A stretch of DNA of 50,085 bases from Caldifarciminota bacterium SM23_42 (GCA_001303785.1 LJUJ01000015.1:1-50085), one strand, 5' to 3'; shown: positions 16,899 to 26,201, counted from the first letter of the stretch. Numbers and translations: made by a program. The notes: generated by a model not told the origin, from the letters alone.

Positions 16899-18560
16899 AT
16901 GAAGACTACATTACCGTTACTTCTTATGCTGGCAACGATGTCCGTATTCAACCATACCGCTGCCTTTACCTGGTCGCGGGATTCGGCATATCTAAACATA
17001 AGAATAAATAACGACACAACGACCGAAGTCCAGAACGAGGAACAAATAGTCATGAATCCTAAGGATTCAATGAATCTGGTCGCGATATGGCGCGACTTTC
17101 GCATCGGCTATCGCCAGGTCACTTATGCGTATTCCTTTGACGGTGGTCTAACCTGGGGCCAGGATTTGTTTGTCGAACCACAGTACAACTGGGACAGCGA
17201 CCCGGGTTTAACCGTTGACACGTCCGGTAATTTCTATGCCGTAATACTCTCGTATAACAGCACTTATGAACCTAATGGATTATTCGTATACAAATCCACT
17301 GACGGTGGGGTAACCTGGACTGGGCCCGTAACCGTGATAAACAACGTCCCGAACGTGTTTGAGGACAAAGAGCTTATCGCCTGTGATCGCTCAGGCGGAC
17401 CCTACACAGACAACCTTTATGTCACGTGGACCAGATTCGGGGCAACCACAGAGATCATGATATGCCGATCGACCGATGGTGGCAACTCATTTGTCGGACC
17501 AGTCACGATCAGCGACGCTGGTGGCGTGCAGTGGCCAGTACCTTGTGTCGGACCTAACAGCGAGGTCTATGTCGCCTGGGTTGAGTATACTCCGGATCGT
17601 ATTCGCCTTGACCGATCCTATGATGGTGGGCAAACCTTTGGCAGTGATATAACTGTCCAAAATGTAAATGATGCATCCAGATACTTATACGGTGATATTT
17701 TGGTATTCTCTTTTCCAGCCATTGACATTGATATTACGGGTGGACCATACAACGGCCACATCTACATGGCGTACATGGATGATTCACCTAGTCTCACTGA
17801 TACCGATATTTACTTCACACGGTCAACCGACGGTGGTACAACCTGGAGCCAGAAGATACGCATCAATGACGACTCAATCAATAACGGCTGCGATCAGTTC
17901 CACCCATGGCTCACAGTCGCGCCGGACGGCAGCATCATCACGGTATTCCTTGACCGAAGAAATGATCCCACTAACCTACTCATGGATCTTTACATGACGA
18001 CCACGACAGATGGCGGTAATACATGGTCCCAGAATGAACGCATCTCCACGGTCTCCTGTGATCCAACTGCTGGCTCAGTACTGCAAGGTCACATAGATCA
18101 GCCGGGCATTCTAGCAAACCGGGCGGGTTTGATCGGAGAGTACATTGGGGTAACCTCCTCATCCATAAATGATATACATCAGATCTGGACTGACACACGC
18201 CTAGGCGATCAGGATGTTTTTGTGGGCGTCGCCGACACAAGCGGTACCGGGATCGACGAAACCTCTCCCGTTGTCGTGTATTCAGCGAAACTATCGGCAT
18301 CTCCGAATCCAGTTCACGACCAACTCATTATCAGCATTGATTTGACCGGGTATATTACAGAACCTTCGAGGGGAACCCTAACCTTACACGATGTCAGAGG
18401 TAGACTCGTCAAAAGCTTGACCATCAACGCATCCCCTGCGCCGCAAATGTTTTATTGGAGCCTCGACGACGAAGGCAGTAAGCAACTCAGCAAAGGCGTG
18501 TATTTCTGCCGTCTGAGTATCGCTGAGATCGTATTGTCCACAAAACTGATCGTCTTCTGA
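16899..18560 (+). CDS. Secreted Asp-box (BNR) beta-propeller protein with sorting domain
   Basis: The 553-residue protein has a signal peptide (about residues 1-22). A sialidase-like propeller follows, with at least five Asp-boxes of the form S.DGG.TW: FDGGLTW, TDGGVTW, TDGGNSF, TDGGTTW and TDGGNTW. The last 80 residues are a Por/T9SS-like C-terminal domain (LSASPNPVHDQLIISI, LHDVRGRLVKSL, SKGVYFCRL). Asp-boxes are structural, and I do not see the Arg triad needed to call it a sialidase, so it may be an exo-glycosidase, binding protein or adhesin. It should be exported and surface-attached or released. It is monocistronic, with its own promoter and GGAGG site. Confidence 0.78.
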   Translation: MKTTLPLLLMLATMSVFNHTAAFTWSRDSAYLNIRINNDTTTEVQNEEQIVMNPKDSMNLVAIWRDFRIGYRQVTYAYSFDGGLTWGQDLFVEPQYNWDSDPGLTVDTSGNFYAVILSYNSTYEPNGLFVYKSTDGGVTWTGPVTVINNVPNVFEDKELIACDRSGGPYTDNLYVTWTRFGATTEIMICRSTDGGNSFVGPVTISDAGGVQWPVPCVGPNSEVYVAWVEYTPDRIRLDRSYDGGQTFGSDITVQNVNDASRYLYGDILVFSFPAIDIDITGGPYNGHIYMAYMDDSPSLTDTDIYFTRSTDGGTTWSQKIRINDDSINNGCDQFHPWLTVAPDGSIITVFLDRRNDPTNLLMDLYMTTTTDGGNTWSQNERISTVSCDPTAGSVLQGHIDQPGILANRAGLIGEYIGVTSSSINDIHQIWTDTRLGDQDVFVGVADTSGTGIDETSPVVVYSAKLSASPNPVHDQLIISIDLTGYITEPSRGTLTLHDVRGRLVKSLTINASPAPQMFYWSLDDEGSKQLSKGVYFCRLSIAEIVLSTKLIVF

Positions 18561-18848
18561 ACGCCATAACCTTGAGGAACTTCGCTATCGACGGGTACAA
18601 ATACACCCAAACGGAAAAACCCATGTCCAGTCCGGTCGCTTGGTATGAGGCAAAATCCGAGCCCGTCATTCTCCCTACCAAATAAAATCAACATATAGAT
18701 TTCACATGTGATTTCGGTCAATAGTGCATGTCTATCGGTTCAGACTTACTGTTTTGATGTCAGATTTTCGAGTCTCCATACTGTTTTGCGGGTGAGTCGA
18801 GTTTGGAGCAATCCTTGACAAAAATAGAAATATGTATAGAATCATGAT
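18561..18848. other. Gap with a possible reading-frame relic
   Basis: Besides the promoter at its right end, this stretch contains a minus-strand frame (about 18721-18580). Its translation includes FFRLGVFVPVDSEVPQGYG and looks protein-like, perhaps a relic of an outer-membrane protein. I cannot assign it. Confidence 0.25.
18815..18842 (+). promoter_or_regulatory. Promoter of the cNMP-binding gene, leaderless type
   Basis: TTGACA (18815-18820), a 16-bp spacer and TAGAAT (18837-18842) are followed after exactly six bases by ATG 18849. No Shine-Dalgarno sequence is present. The unit probably continues through tRNA-Glu and the OmpA-family gene. Confidence 0.75.
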
Positions 18849-19364
18849 ATGAAAGAGCTGGAAAAAGTTAAGCTTTTCAGATATTTAACGCCTCAGGAAA
18901 TCAGCTGGATGCTCGTCAAATGGCGACCCAAAGAAGTTTCTGAGGGCTCGGTAATCATAAAAGAAGGTACTACCGGCGATGAGATGTACTTGATTGAGAC
19001 AGGGCGTGTTGAGATTCACCTTATACGTGGCGACGTTGTCTTATTATTGACCGAACTCCAAGAACCTGCCTTCTTCGGAGAAATGTCCATTTTGACCGAC
19101 AAACCGCGCTCGGCAACGGTCAAGGCTAAGACCGATGTGCGGCTCCTGGTGTTGAAAAAACAGGATTTCATGAATGTGGTCAATGAAAATCCCAAGGTTG
19201 CCGCGAAGTTCCTGCTGGCAATGGGTGAAGATTTGTGTAATCGAATAATTACAACCAATACTAACTTAGAAAATTATTTCCTTATAAATCAGGCAATAGT
19301 CGATAATAAGTCATTTCGAGATCTTTACATTCTGGCCCATAAGGCCCCATCGTCTAGTGGTTAG
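18849..19364 (+). CDS. Cyclic-nucleotide-binding domain protein
   Basis: The 171-residue protein is essentially one CAP-type cyclic-nucleotide-binding domain (about residues 5-125). It has EGSVIIKEGTTGDEMYLIETGRVEI and the phosphate-binding cassette FFGEMSILTDKPRSATVKA, with the Glu and Arg expected of a ligand-competent pocket. No DNA-binding helix-turn-helix follows; the last 45 residues are a helical tail. It may therefore act through protein partners. The reading frame runs 22 bp into the tRNA-Glu gene. Its final residues (KAPSSSG) and stop codon are encoded by the tRNA acceptor stem and D arm. It lies head to tail with an OmpA-family gene. Confidence 0.8.
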   Translation: MKELEKVKLFRYLTPQEISWMLVKWRPKEVSEGSVIIKEGTTGDEMYLIETGRVEIHLIRGDVVLLLTELQEPAFFGEMSILTDKPRSATVKAKTDVRLLVLKKQDFMNVVNENPKVAAKFLLAMGEDLCNRIITTNTNLENYFLINQAIVDNKSFRDLYILAHKAPSSSG

Positions 19365-19414
19365 GACATCACTCTTTCAAGGTGGAGACACGGGTTCGAG
19401 TCCCGTTGGGGCCA
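19343..19414 (+). tRNA. tRNA-Glu (anticodon TTC)
   Basis: Seventy-two bases with a perfect acceptor stem GGCCCCA/TGGGGCC, D arm CGTCTAGTGGTTAGG typical of tRNA-Glu, anticodon loop CTTTCAA (anticodon TTC) and T arm CGGG-TTCGAGT-CCCG. Discriminator is A; CCA is not encoded. The first 22 bases overlap the end of the upstream coding sequence. Confidence 0.95.
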
Positions 19415-19436
19415 TTAACCCAAAAAAGGAGAGGTT

Positions 19437-21488
19437 ATGAAAAAAACAATCGTTTTAGTAGCAATAATCCCCCTACTTGCCTTCAGTCAAGAAATATCAC
19501 TTTCCGGCAACCGGGGCATGTTCAGGGTGAAGTATGCTCAGCCGCATAAGATGGGTAAACTTTCTTTTCACCTCTCGGCGGTTGAGAGGTACCAGAACAA
19601 TCGAGTCTTTATTCAAGGAGATTCAACGACCGACCGAAGTCACTTCTTGCAGACCAGGGTCGGCATCTCGTACGCTATCAGTGACTTCATCGAAACGCGA
19701 TACCATATTGCTCCGTTTGGCAAGTATTACGAAGCCAATGATTACCCAATCCAGCGCAGTGATCCCAGCCCAGTCATCGGAATCAAGACCCACGAGATTG
19801 GTCTGAAACTGGGGTACCCGATTGTAGTGAATGATGTGACACCTACGATTTATGCGTTTGGCCTAGACGCCTATGTCAATTTCGGGCCAGCCCTTCCAAC
19901 CGAATGGTTCGGCAATTCTCAGGAGAAGGACCGAGCATTGTATGAGGATTTCTTCTTCCCACCGGATTCGATCAGAACAAACACATTGCCTCACATACCA
20001 CATGACCCAGATTTTGGATTCGACGCCCTGTTTGATTTCCACTCCGGAGCATTCGCAATACATCTCAATGCGGGTTATCTGATTACTGGAGAGGATAAGA
20101 ACCCAGGATACGTCACTGCCCAAGACTTCGCCCAACTCGAAAGGACAAACCTTCTACCTTACGGGCTGGGTATTGAGCTCATTCCCAATAGTGATCTGAG
20201 GGTACTTTTTGAAACTAGCGGCTACTCAACTCCTGATTTCGACTCGACAGTCTTATGGGTCACACCCGGCTTACGCTTCGGCGCGACAAATGTAAGTTTT
20301 GATTTGGGTGTTGAACTTGCCGTCGTAGGTGATTGGTTCTGGAAGCCATTCATCAACTTTTCTGGTGGTTATGATCTTGTTAAGAGACCTAAGGAGCTGA
20401 TTGCTCAAGTTTCAGGACAGGTAATCGATGCACAAACTAATATGCCTTTAGTCGCTACGATCACTTTCCCAGACGCACAGAGGGAAGCGCTTGCAACCTC
20501 GCCGCAGGGTACGTACAAGGTCTCTCTGACACCTGGTAGCTACCGTATCCGTGCTGATGCTGCTGATTACAGATGGCGCGAGCAAACTATTGTTCTCAAG
20601 GACGGAGATAAGATTACTCTCAACTTCCCGCTAAACAAGAAACCGGTAGCCAAGATAACCGGCAGGATATATGATTCCGAAACGAATAGACCGGTCGTTG
20701 CCAACATAATGTTTCCGCAGAGTGAATTCCCTAAGGCAGCATCAGATACTTCTGGTTTCTTCAACATAGATCTGGTACCTGGAACATTCAGGGTACGTGT
20801 TGAAGCCACTGACTATTTACCTGAGGAGAGGGTAATCGACTTGAAGGAAAATGAAACGCGGGTATTTGACGTCGCTCTTCACAAGGGTGGCATTCTCACT
20901 GGCAAAGTATCTGAATATGAAACCGGGAAGGCATTACTCGCACAAATCATCTTCGTTGATACACAGATTCCCAAGGCGACCACTGATGGGACGACCGGTA
21001 TATACAAAGTAGGTGTATCACCTGGCACTTATACGGTTAAGGTCGAGGCAGCTGACTACATACCGGAAACTACACCGGTTGTCATGGAAAGAGATGAGAC
21101 AAAAATTCAGAATTTCGTTTTAAAGCCCATCCCCAAGGTGGGTGAACGCGTCGTCCTCAGGGGAATAACTTTCGATTTCAATTCAGCGGTAATCAAACCG
21201 GCTTCCTATCCAGCGCTTGACGACGCGGCACGTGTGCTCAAGGCGAAGCCCGAGATGAGAATCGAAATCGGCGGTCATACTGACAGTATCGGCTCTGATT
21301 CGTACAACATGAAACTCTCAAACGAGAGAGCGAATTCAGTGCGGGAGTACTTGATGCAATACCACAGAATCGAACCTAACCGTCTGATTGCGGTCGGTTA
21401 TGGAGAAACACAACCGATTGCCGACAACCGAACAAGATCTGGCCGGGATATGAACCGACGCATTGAATTCAAGATCCTGAGTTGGTAA
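19437..21488 (+). CDS. OmpA-family outer membrane protein with three carboxypeptidase-regulatory-like repeats
   Basis: The 683-residue protein has a signal peptide (about 1-17, ending A-F-S). A beta-barrel-like region follows (about 18-320), then three tandem beta-sandwich repeats of about 75 residues starting SGQVIDAQTN, TGRIYDSETN and TGKVSEYETG. Each repeat ends in a PG.Y.V.V.A.DY strand, as in CarboxypepD_reg or PEGA domains. The C-terminal OmpA domain (about 570-683) binds peptidoglycan, with GGHTDSIGSDSYN and LSNERANSVREYL. It probably ties the outer membrane to the wall. AAAGGAGAGG precedes the ATG. The gene starts 22 bp after tRNA-Glu and ends at a strong terminator. Confidence 0.85.
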   Translation: MKKTIVLVAIIPLLAFSQEISLSGNRGMFRVKYAQPHKMGKLSFHLSAVERYQNNRVFIQGDSTTDRSHFLQTRVGISYAISDFIETRYHIAPFGKYYEANDYPIQRSDPSPVIGIKTHEIGLKLGYPIVVNDVTPTIYAFGLDAYVNFGPALPTEWFGNSQEKDRALYEDFFFPPDSIRTNTLPHIPHDPDFGFDALFDFHSGAFAIHLNAGYLITGEDKNPGYVTAQDFAQLERTNLLPYGLGIELIPNSDLRVLFETSGYSTPDFDSTVLWVTPGLRFGATNVSFDLGVELAVVGDWFWKPFINFSGGYDLVKRPKELIAQVSGQVIDAQTNMPLVATITFPDAQREALATSPQGTYKVSLTPGSYRIRADAADYRWREQTIVLKDGDKITLNFPLNKKPVAKITGRIYDSETNRPVVANIMFPQSEFPKAASDTSGFFNIDLVPGTFRVRVEATDYLPEERVIDLKENETRVFDVALHKGGILTGKVSEYETGKALLAQIIFVDTQIPKATTDGTTGIYKVGVSPGTYTVKVEAADYIPETTPVVMERDETKIQNFVLKPIPKVGERVVLRGITFDFNSAVIKPASYPALDDAARVLKAKPEMRIEIGGHTDSIGSDSYNMKLSNERANSVREYLMQYHRIEPNRLIAVGYGETQPIADNRTRSGRDMNRRIEFKILSW

Positions 21489-21498
21489 AACGATCTCA

Positions 21499-21526
21499 AA
21501 AAAAGGGGGCGGATGCCCCCTTTTTT
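21499..21526. terminator. Bidirectional intrinsic terminator
   Basis: GGGGGC (21505-21510), loop GGAT and GCCCCC (21515-21520) are flanked by an A-run on the left and TTTTTT on the right. It serves both the OmpA-family gene and the convergent GGDEF gene, whose stop codon touches the T-run. Confidence 0.92.
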
Positions 21527-24500
21527 CATACCTTTGCTCCAGCAATTTCTTGTTCGATTTTTTCCAAATACCGCAGATTACCTATTTTTTTGAATATCTG
21601 GTCGGCCTGGAGAAACATTTTTAACGATTCCTTCAATCTCCCCTCTTTCTTGAAGGCGATTCCTCTCAGATAATATATCTCCCCTGAAATTTTGTTTTCT
21701 GGCAGCGTCTTAACATAATTGAACGCTCTACTATAGTAATTGTGAGCCCTTGAGAAATTACGCGACGCAGCAAGGATTCGGGCGCGGTACATTAAATTAT
21801 ATATCTTGTAAAGCACATTGCTCTCTGTTTTCAGTTGCACGGTCATTTTTTTTGCCAACCTATCGGCCCTCTTGTATTGCCTGGCCCTCAGGTAGTACTC
21901 CATCTTTTCCATGAGGCAGTCAATATTCAAAAACTTCACATTTATCTGTTCTGCAACGCGCAAAGCCGTTTCGAGATGCACCCTGCCTCGTTTCGTACGT
22001 CCCTTGTCACGGTGCAGTTCACTTAAGCTTATACTAGCGAAAATTATACCCTCGTAGAATTTGATCTCCTTAGCAAGCCTCAAGGCCTGCTTGAAACTCG
22101 TCTGTGCTTGCTCATTCATCAAACGGCTGTAACCGATCATACCCAAATTATTGTACAGCAAGACAATGGTTCTCTTCGCACCAATCAGTTTAGCCTTAGA
22201 CAACGCTTCGAGGCAGTACGCCTCAGCCTTGGGTAGATCGTAATTCGCATACATGACCCCAAGATTGTTCAGAGTTATTAGAATCCCCTCCTGATAGCCT
22301 ACCTCCTGATATATGCTGAGTGCTCTGTTGAAAAACCTCTCGCTCATTCTTATGTTGAACTTTCCCTGATAGTTTAATCCCAGATCCACGTAGCAGGCAG
22401 CAATATTCTTCTTGTCACCGATCGATCTTCTAATCTTCAAACTCTTTTTGAAGCACTGTTCTGCACGGTTAAATTTTCCTAACCTCAAAAGTATAACACC
22501 GAGAATAACATAGGCGTCACCGAGAGTATGGCTGCTTATCTGTTTCTTCTTTCTCAACATATCCTCGCACTCTTCCTTAGCACGCTTGTACTGCCCCATT
22601 CTCGTGTAGAGCCATGCTAAAGCAGCCCTGAAGATACTAACCGCGCTGGTACCTTGCGTTATCCGCATACCCCGCTCATAGTACTTCAGGCTCCTTCTGT
22701 ACTCGCCAATCTTTTCGTAAACGTTACCAAGTTTTTCATACGCACGGTAAGCATTGGGATTGATCTCCAGACAAAAATGCAATTGTTCGACCGCTTTCTT
22801 GTAGTTACCGATTGATATATATATATCCGCAAGAGAGAGTCTTATCTGAAAAATCTCCTCGATGTTCTCTTCGTATTTTAGCGCAGTTTCGTAGAATGTT
22901 AGGGCCAAACTATGAGCGTAGTTATCACGTGCCTTCAAGGCGGCTTTTTTAGAGTAAACCAGCGCCTTTGCTCCATCACGCGCGAGTGCGAAGTGATGCG
23001 CCAACTGCTCATGGTAGTTCGAGATGACGCCATGAAACACTGTCTCAATTGCTTCGCCAACCATCCTGTGATATTGCAGTAAGTTTCCGCGCTTAATATT
23101 CTTATAGACAATCTGCCGAACAATGTCTTCGGAGAAGAAATAAGTATCGCTAGCTCTAGGCTTTATGCAACCCAACCTGCACAGTTCATCCAACGCCTCC
23201 ATGATCTGACCAACGTTTCGCTTACTAGCGATGGCAATAATGTCGGCACTGAATTCCTGCCCGAATACCGCAGCGATCTCAAGGAACTTCCTGACTTCAT
23301 GGTCCATCAATTTCAACTTTCTTTTTATCGTCTCTTCAATTGACGAAGGGATGGAACCCGCCATGCTTTTCACGAAGATCCATTGATGCCCATCCCAATA
23401 TAACTTCTTGCGACGGTGGAATTCAGTCAAGATTTCTTCAATAAAGAACGGATTACCGCCGCTTTCGTGATATATCACCTTCGATGCCGCACTCGGAAGC
23501 CCACCTGCTATGGCTTCAAGAAGCTGATTGGATTGCTCCTCGCTCAAGGGTGAGAGCGTTATCTGCGTATAAAGCCGCTCCCTGGCCCATATACCCCAAT
23601 AGTCGGAAAGGGGAGAGTTCTTTACTTCCTCTACACGATAAGTCCCAAATATTTTAACATTCGGACTCATACTTCGCATAAGGAAATCCAATAATTCACA
23701 ACTCGGCCGATCTACCCAATGTAGATCATCCATGAAGAGTATTGTAGTACCTGGGTAAACTGCCTCGGACAATTTCAAGAGGAATTCACTTACAGCATTG
23801 AACAGACGATACTTGTCTAGCTCTTCGGTTTGCACTACACGAAGTATTCCTTCCGCCGGCATCAGCTTGGTCAACTCAGATTGATATACTTCAGCCATCC
23901 TCTTAACGGTTTGCTGCACCAGCGCGAAATCTTTGTTGATCAGTTCACTGAACATGTTCTTAAATGGATGATATGCAACTGATGAAAGCGCCTCATACGC
24001 ATTGCCCCGCGCTATTACTTGGGTGTTTAGACGATCCTTTGTTTCTATGACAAGACGTGTTTTACCAATACCAACCTCACCAGCGATGAAAATCGTCTGG
24101 TGATCTTTGAGTTGGGTCAAACACCAATTAGTCTCATCATCACGGCCGATTGTCACCGGGGAAGGAATACGTAATCGTCTAATCGCTTCATGCTTCATGC
24201 CAATGCGGTTTTTCCCCTGCTTCTTAGCCTGATACATGAGACTGTCCGCTTGGCTCACCAGTCCCTCTGCCTTCGTAGCATCATCCGGGAAAACGGCAAA
24301 CCCTACGCTACAGTGTATCGTGTGTGTACGTAGTTCTATGGTATTAAGTGCCTTGATAATCCTATTACCGAGTTCCAATGCTCCCTTAGCATTACTATTG
24401 GGCATCAGCACAATAAATTCATCGCCCCCGTAGCGCACGATGCTATCAACTTCTCTGATGTTAGCGCGTAAAAATTCGGCGAACTTTGCCAATACTCTAT

Positions 24501-24675
24501 CACCTTCAAGGTGACCAAAATTATTGTTGATCTTGCGAAAATCGTCGATATCCAGAAGGATCAGTGTGAATTTTGTGTCGAAACGATTTGCCCGTTTAAT
24601 CTCATTTTCAATCCAATAATGCATGTAGCGCCGGTTGTAGCAACCGGTCAACTCATCACGATATATTTCCTTCAT
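21526..24675 (-). CDS. GGDEF - STAND ATPase - TPR signalling protein
   Basis: A 1049-residue fusion. Residues 1-165 are a diguanylate cyclase domain with an intact active site (GGDEF, 83-87) and a product-inhibition I-site (REVD, 74-77, five residues before it). Residues 170-520 are an AAA_16/STAND-type NTPase with Walker A GEVGIGKT (199-206) and Walker B TILFMDDLHWVD, then a winged-helix-like segment. Residues 560-1049 are TPRs, about a dozen, several with the N.LG..Y....Y..A pattern. The layout mirrors adenylate-cyclase/AAA/TPR proteins with the cyclase swapped for GGDEF. It likely converts a signal sensed by the TPR/ATPase part into c-di-GMP. No transmembrane segment is visible; it should be cytoplasmic. 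Confidence 0.88.
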   Translation of the reverse strand: MKEIYRDELTGCYNRRYMHYWIENEIKRANRFDTKFTLILLDIDDFRKINNNFGHLEGDRVLAKFAEFLRANIREVDSIVRYGGDEFIVLMPNSNAKGALELGNRIIKALNTIELRTHTIHCSVGFAVFPDDATKAEGLVSQADSLMYQAKKQGKNRIGMKHEAIRRLRIPSPVTIGRDDETNWCLTQLKDHQTIFIAGEVGIGKTRLVIETKDRLNTQVIARGNAYEALSSVAYHPFKNMFSELINKDFALVQQTVKRMAEVYQSELTKLMPAEGILRVVQTEELDKYRLFNAVSEFLLKLSEAVYPGTTILFMDDLHWVDRPSCELLDFLMRSMSPNVKIFGTYRVEEVKNSPLSDYWGIWARERLYTQITLSPLSEEQSNQLLEAIAGGLPSAASKVIYHESGGNPFFIEEILTEFHRRKKLYWDGHQWIFVKSMAGSIPSSIEETIKRKLKLMDHEVRKFLEIAAVFGQEFSADIIAIASKRNVGQIMEALDELCRLGCIKPRASDTYFFSEDIVRQIVYKNIKRGNLLQYHRMVGEAIETVFHGVISNYHEQLAHHFALARDGAKALVYSKKAALKARDNYAHSLALTFYETALKYEENIEEIFQIRLSLADIYISIGNYKKAVEQLHFCLEINPNAYRAYEKLGNVYEKIGEYRRSLKYYERGMRITQGTSAVSIFRAALAWLYTRMGQYKRAKEECEDMLRKKKQISSHTLGDAYVILGVILLRLGKFNRAEQCFKKSLKIRRSIGDKKNIAACYVDLGLNYQGKFNIRMSERFFNRALSIYQEVGYQEGILITLNNLGVMYANYDLPKAEAYCLEALSKAKLIGAKRTIVLLYNNLGMIGYSRLMNEQAQTSFKQALRLAKEIKFYEGIIFASISLSELHRDKGRTKRGRVHLETALRVAEQINVKFLNIDCLMEKMEYYLRARQYKRADRLAKKMTVQLKTESNVLYKIYNLMYRARILAASRNFSRAHNYYSRAFNYVKTLPENKISGEIYYLRGIAFKKEGRLKESLKMFLQADQIFKKIGNLRYLEKIEQEIAGAKV

Positions 24676-24684
24676 CTACAAACG

Positions 24685-24713
24685 ATTATATCCATTGAGT
24701 AAACCAAAGTCAA
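24685..24713 (-). promoter_or_regulatory. GGDEF-STAND gene promoter, near-leaderless
   Basis: On the minus strand TTGACT (24708-24713), a 17-bp spacer and TATAAT (24685-24690) lie nine bases before the ATG at 24675. The expected leader is about zero to three nucleotides, and no Shine-Dalgarno sequence is present. Confidence 0.7.
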
Positions 24714-24775
24714 CTAAAGCCTCATAATCTTGACCCGAGGGACGAAAAACATCATCAAACGGCTCATCCTATCCC

Positions 24776-24952
24776 AAATCCGAAATTCTAAATAGTAAAT
24801 CCAAAGCACCAAATTCAATACGGTTTTGGTCATTGGGGTTTAGAATTTATGATTTGTTTAGAGTTTCGTGCTTAGAATTTCGTATTTCCCGTGTTGGGTA
24901 ACTTTCAGGTTTACGAGAACGTGTTAAAAGCATAGATGTATGCCAACACGGG
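24776..24952. repeat. Nested inverted repeats in the intergenic gap
   Basis: AAATCCGAAATTCTAA (24776-24791) recurs inverted at 24872-24887 with one mismatch. Directly beside it, CCCGTGTTGG (24888-24897) is matched by its exact inverse CCAACACGGG (24943-24952), just after the efflux permease stop. The AT-rich part is full of AATTCTAAA-like words. Confidence 0.7.
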
Positions 24953-24953
24953 A

Positions 24954-26201
24954 TTATTCGTAGCGCAAAGCTTCGATCGGGTTTAGCCCGGCCGCACGGC
25001 GTGCCGGATAAATCCCAAAAAAGATGCCAACGGCTGCAGAAAACCCAAAGCCGAGTAAAATCATCCAAAACGCCACAGCAGCCTTGAGTGGTGATATGGT
25101 TGAGATCAGCGCTGCCAATAGCATACCCAAGACTATTCCAATTATGCCGCCAATCAGTGCAAGGATGATGGACTCAATAAGAAACTGCGAGAGTATATAC
25201 TGATTCGAGGCGCCGACTGCCTTACGGATACCGATTTCCCTCGTCCGCTCCGCGACCGAGACCAGCATAATGTTCATAATGCCTATTCCACCGACAACCA
25301 GGGAAATAGCGGCAATGGCGACGATCGCGATGAATCCTACCCGCGTGATATTTTGGTAGAGATCCATCAACATCTGCTGAGTATTTAACTCAAAATCATC
25401 TTCCCTGTCAAACCCAAGTCCGTGCCTACGGCGCATCAGCTCGCGTATGTCGTCAACCGCCGTCTCCATATTGCTTGATTTAGGCTTCACCGCAACCGAA
25501 TACCCACCATAGACGCGATCAAATATCGATGCCCTGCTTCTCGGGAAAAATTTCTCAAACACGGTATTGGGGATGAGGATAAAATCATCAAGGCTATTGC
25601 CAAGAAACTGCCCCTTTTCCTTAAACACTCCAATGACTCTGACCCGGTGTCCCTCAACCATCAAATCCTTACCAACAGGGGATTCATCCGGAAAGAGGTT
25701 AGCCGCGATGTATGAACCTATTATGCCCGAACTGCGTCGGTGCGTGATGTCATCCCTTGTGAAATCCCTACCGCTCTCCACCAGGTAGTTATTGACGTAT
25801 GAATAGTTCTCATCCGAACCCACTATTGATACATTACTGACTTCTTTATCCCTGTGCTTCAATGTGGTCAGCTGTCGGCTAGCCGTGGGAACCGCGATTT
25901 CAATCGAAGCCAATTTGCCTATTGCCTCGGCATCTTCCGGTAATAGGTCGGGGCGCTCGGCAAGTTTATCGAGATCACGATGCCCGGTTGAAATCCACGT
26001 AAATTTCTGAACATAGATTAAGTCTGACCCCAGGGCTTGGACCTGTTCACTAACCGTACGGTTCAGACCCTCGATTAAAGATAGTATTGCAATCACGGTA
26101 GTCACGCCGATGATAATACCAAGTGTCGTAAGGAAAGACCTGAGTCTGTGATTCTTGAAGGTCTGTAGTGAAAGCGCTATCTTGCCAAAAATGCTAGTCA
26201 T
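24954..26201 (-). CDS. MacB-type ABC exporter permease
   Basis: The 415-residue protein has the MacB/FtsX layout: one N-terminal membrane helix (about 20-42), a large periplasmic MacB_PCD domain (about 45-280), and three C-terminal helices (about 290-315, 335-370, 375-400). Between them is the conserved cytoplasmic signature RTREIGIRKAVGAS. Unlike E. coli MacB, the ATPase is a separate protein from the next-upstream gene. With the adaptor and TolC-type channel of the same operon it should form a tripartite, mechanotransmission-type exporter for a peptide, lipid or drug. The start overlaps the ATPase gene by 8 bp. The substrate is unknown. Confidence 0.9.
   Translation of the reverse strand: MTSIFGKIALSLQTFKNHRLRSFLTTLGIIIGVTTVIAILSLIEGLNRTVSEQVQALGSDLIYVQKFTWISTGHRDLDKLAERPDLLPEDAEAIGKLASIEIAVPTASRQLTTLKHRDKEVSNVSIVGSDENYSYVNNYLVESGRDFTRDDITHRRSSGIIGSYIAANLFPDESPVGKDLMVEGHRVRVIGVFKEKGQFLGNSLDDFILIPNTVFEKFFPRSRASIFDRVYGGYSVAVKPKSSNMETAVDDIRELMRRRHGLGFDREDDFELNTQQMLMDLYQNITRVGFIAIVAIAAISLVVGGIGIMNIMLVSVAERTREIGIRKAVGASNQYILSQFLIESIILALIGGIIGIVLGMLLAALISTISPLKAAVAFWMILLGFGFSAAVGIFFGIYPARRAAGLNPIEALRYE

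Noticed and set aside
18452-18721. Minus-strand frame with a protein-like stretch (FFRLGVFVPVDSEVP)
   Set aside because: It overlaps the end of the Asp-box gene, lacks a promoter or ribosome site and has no recognised family; kept only as a possible relic.
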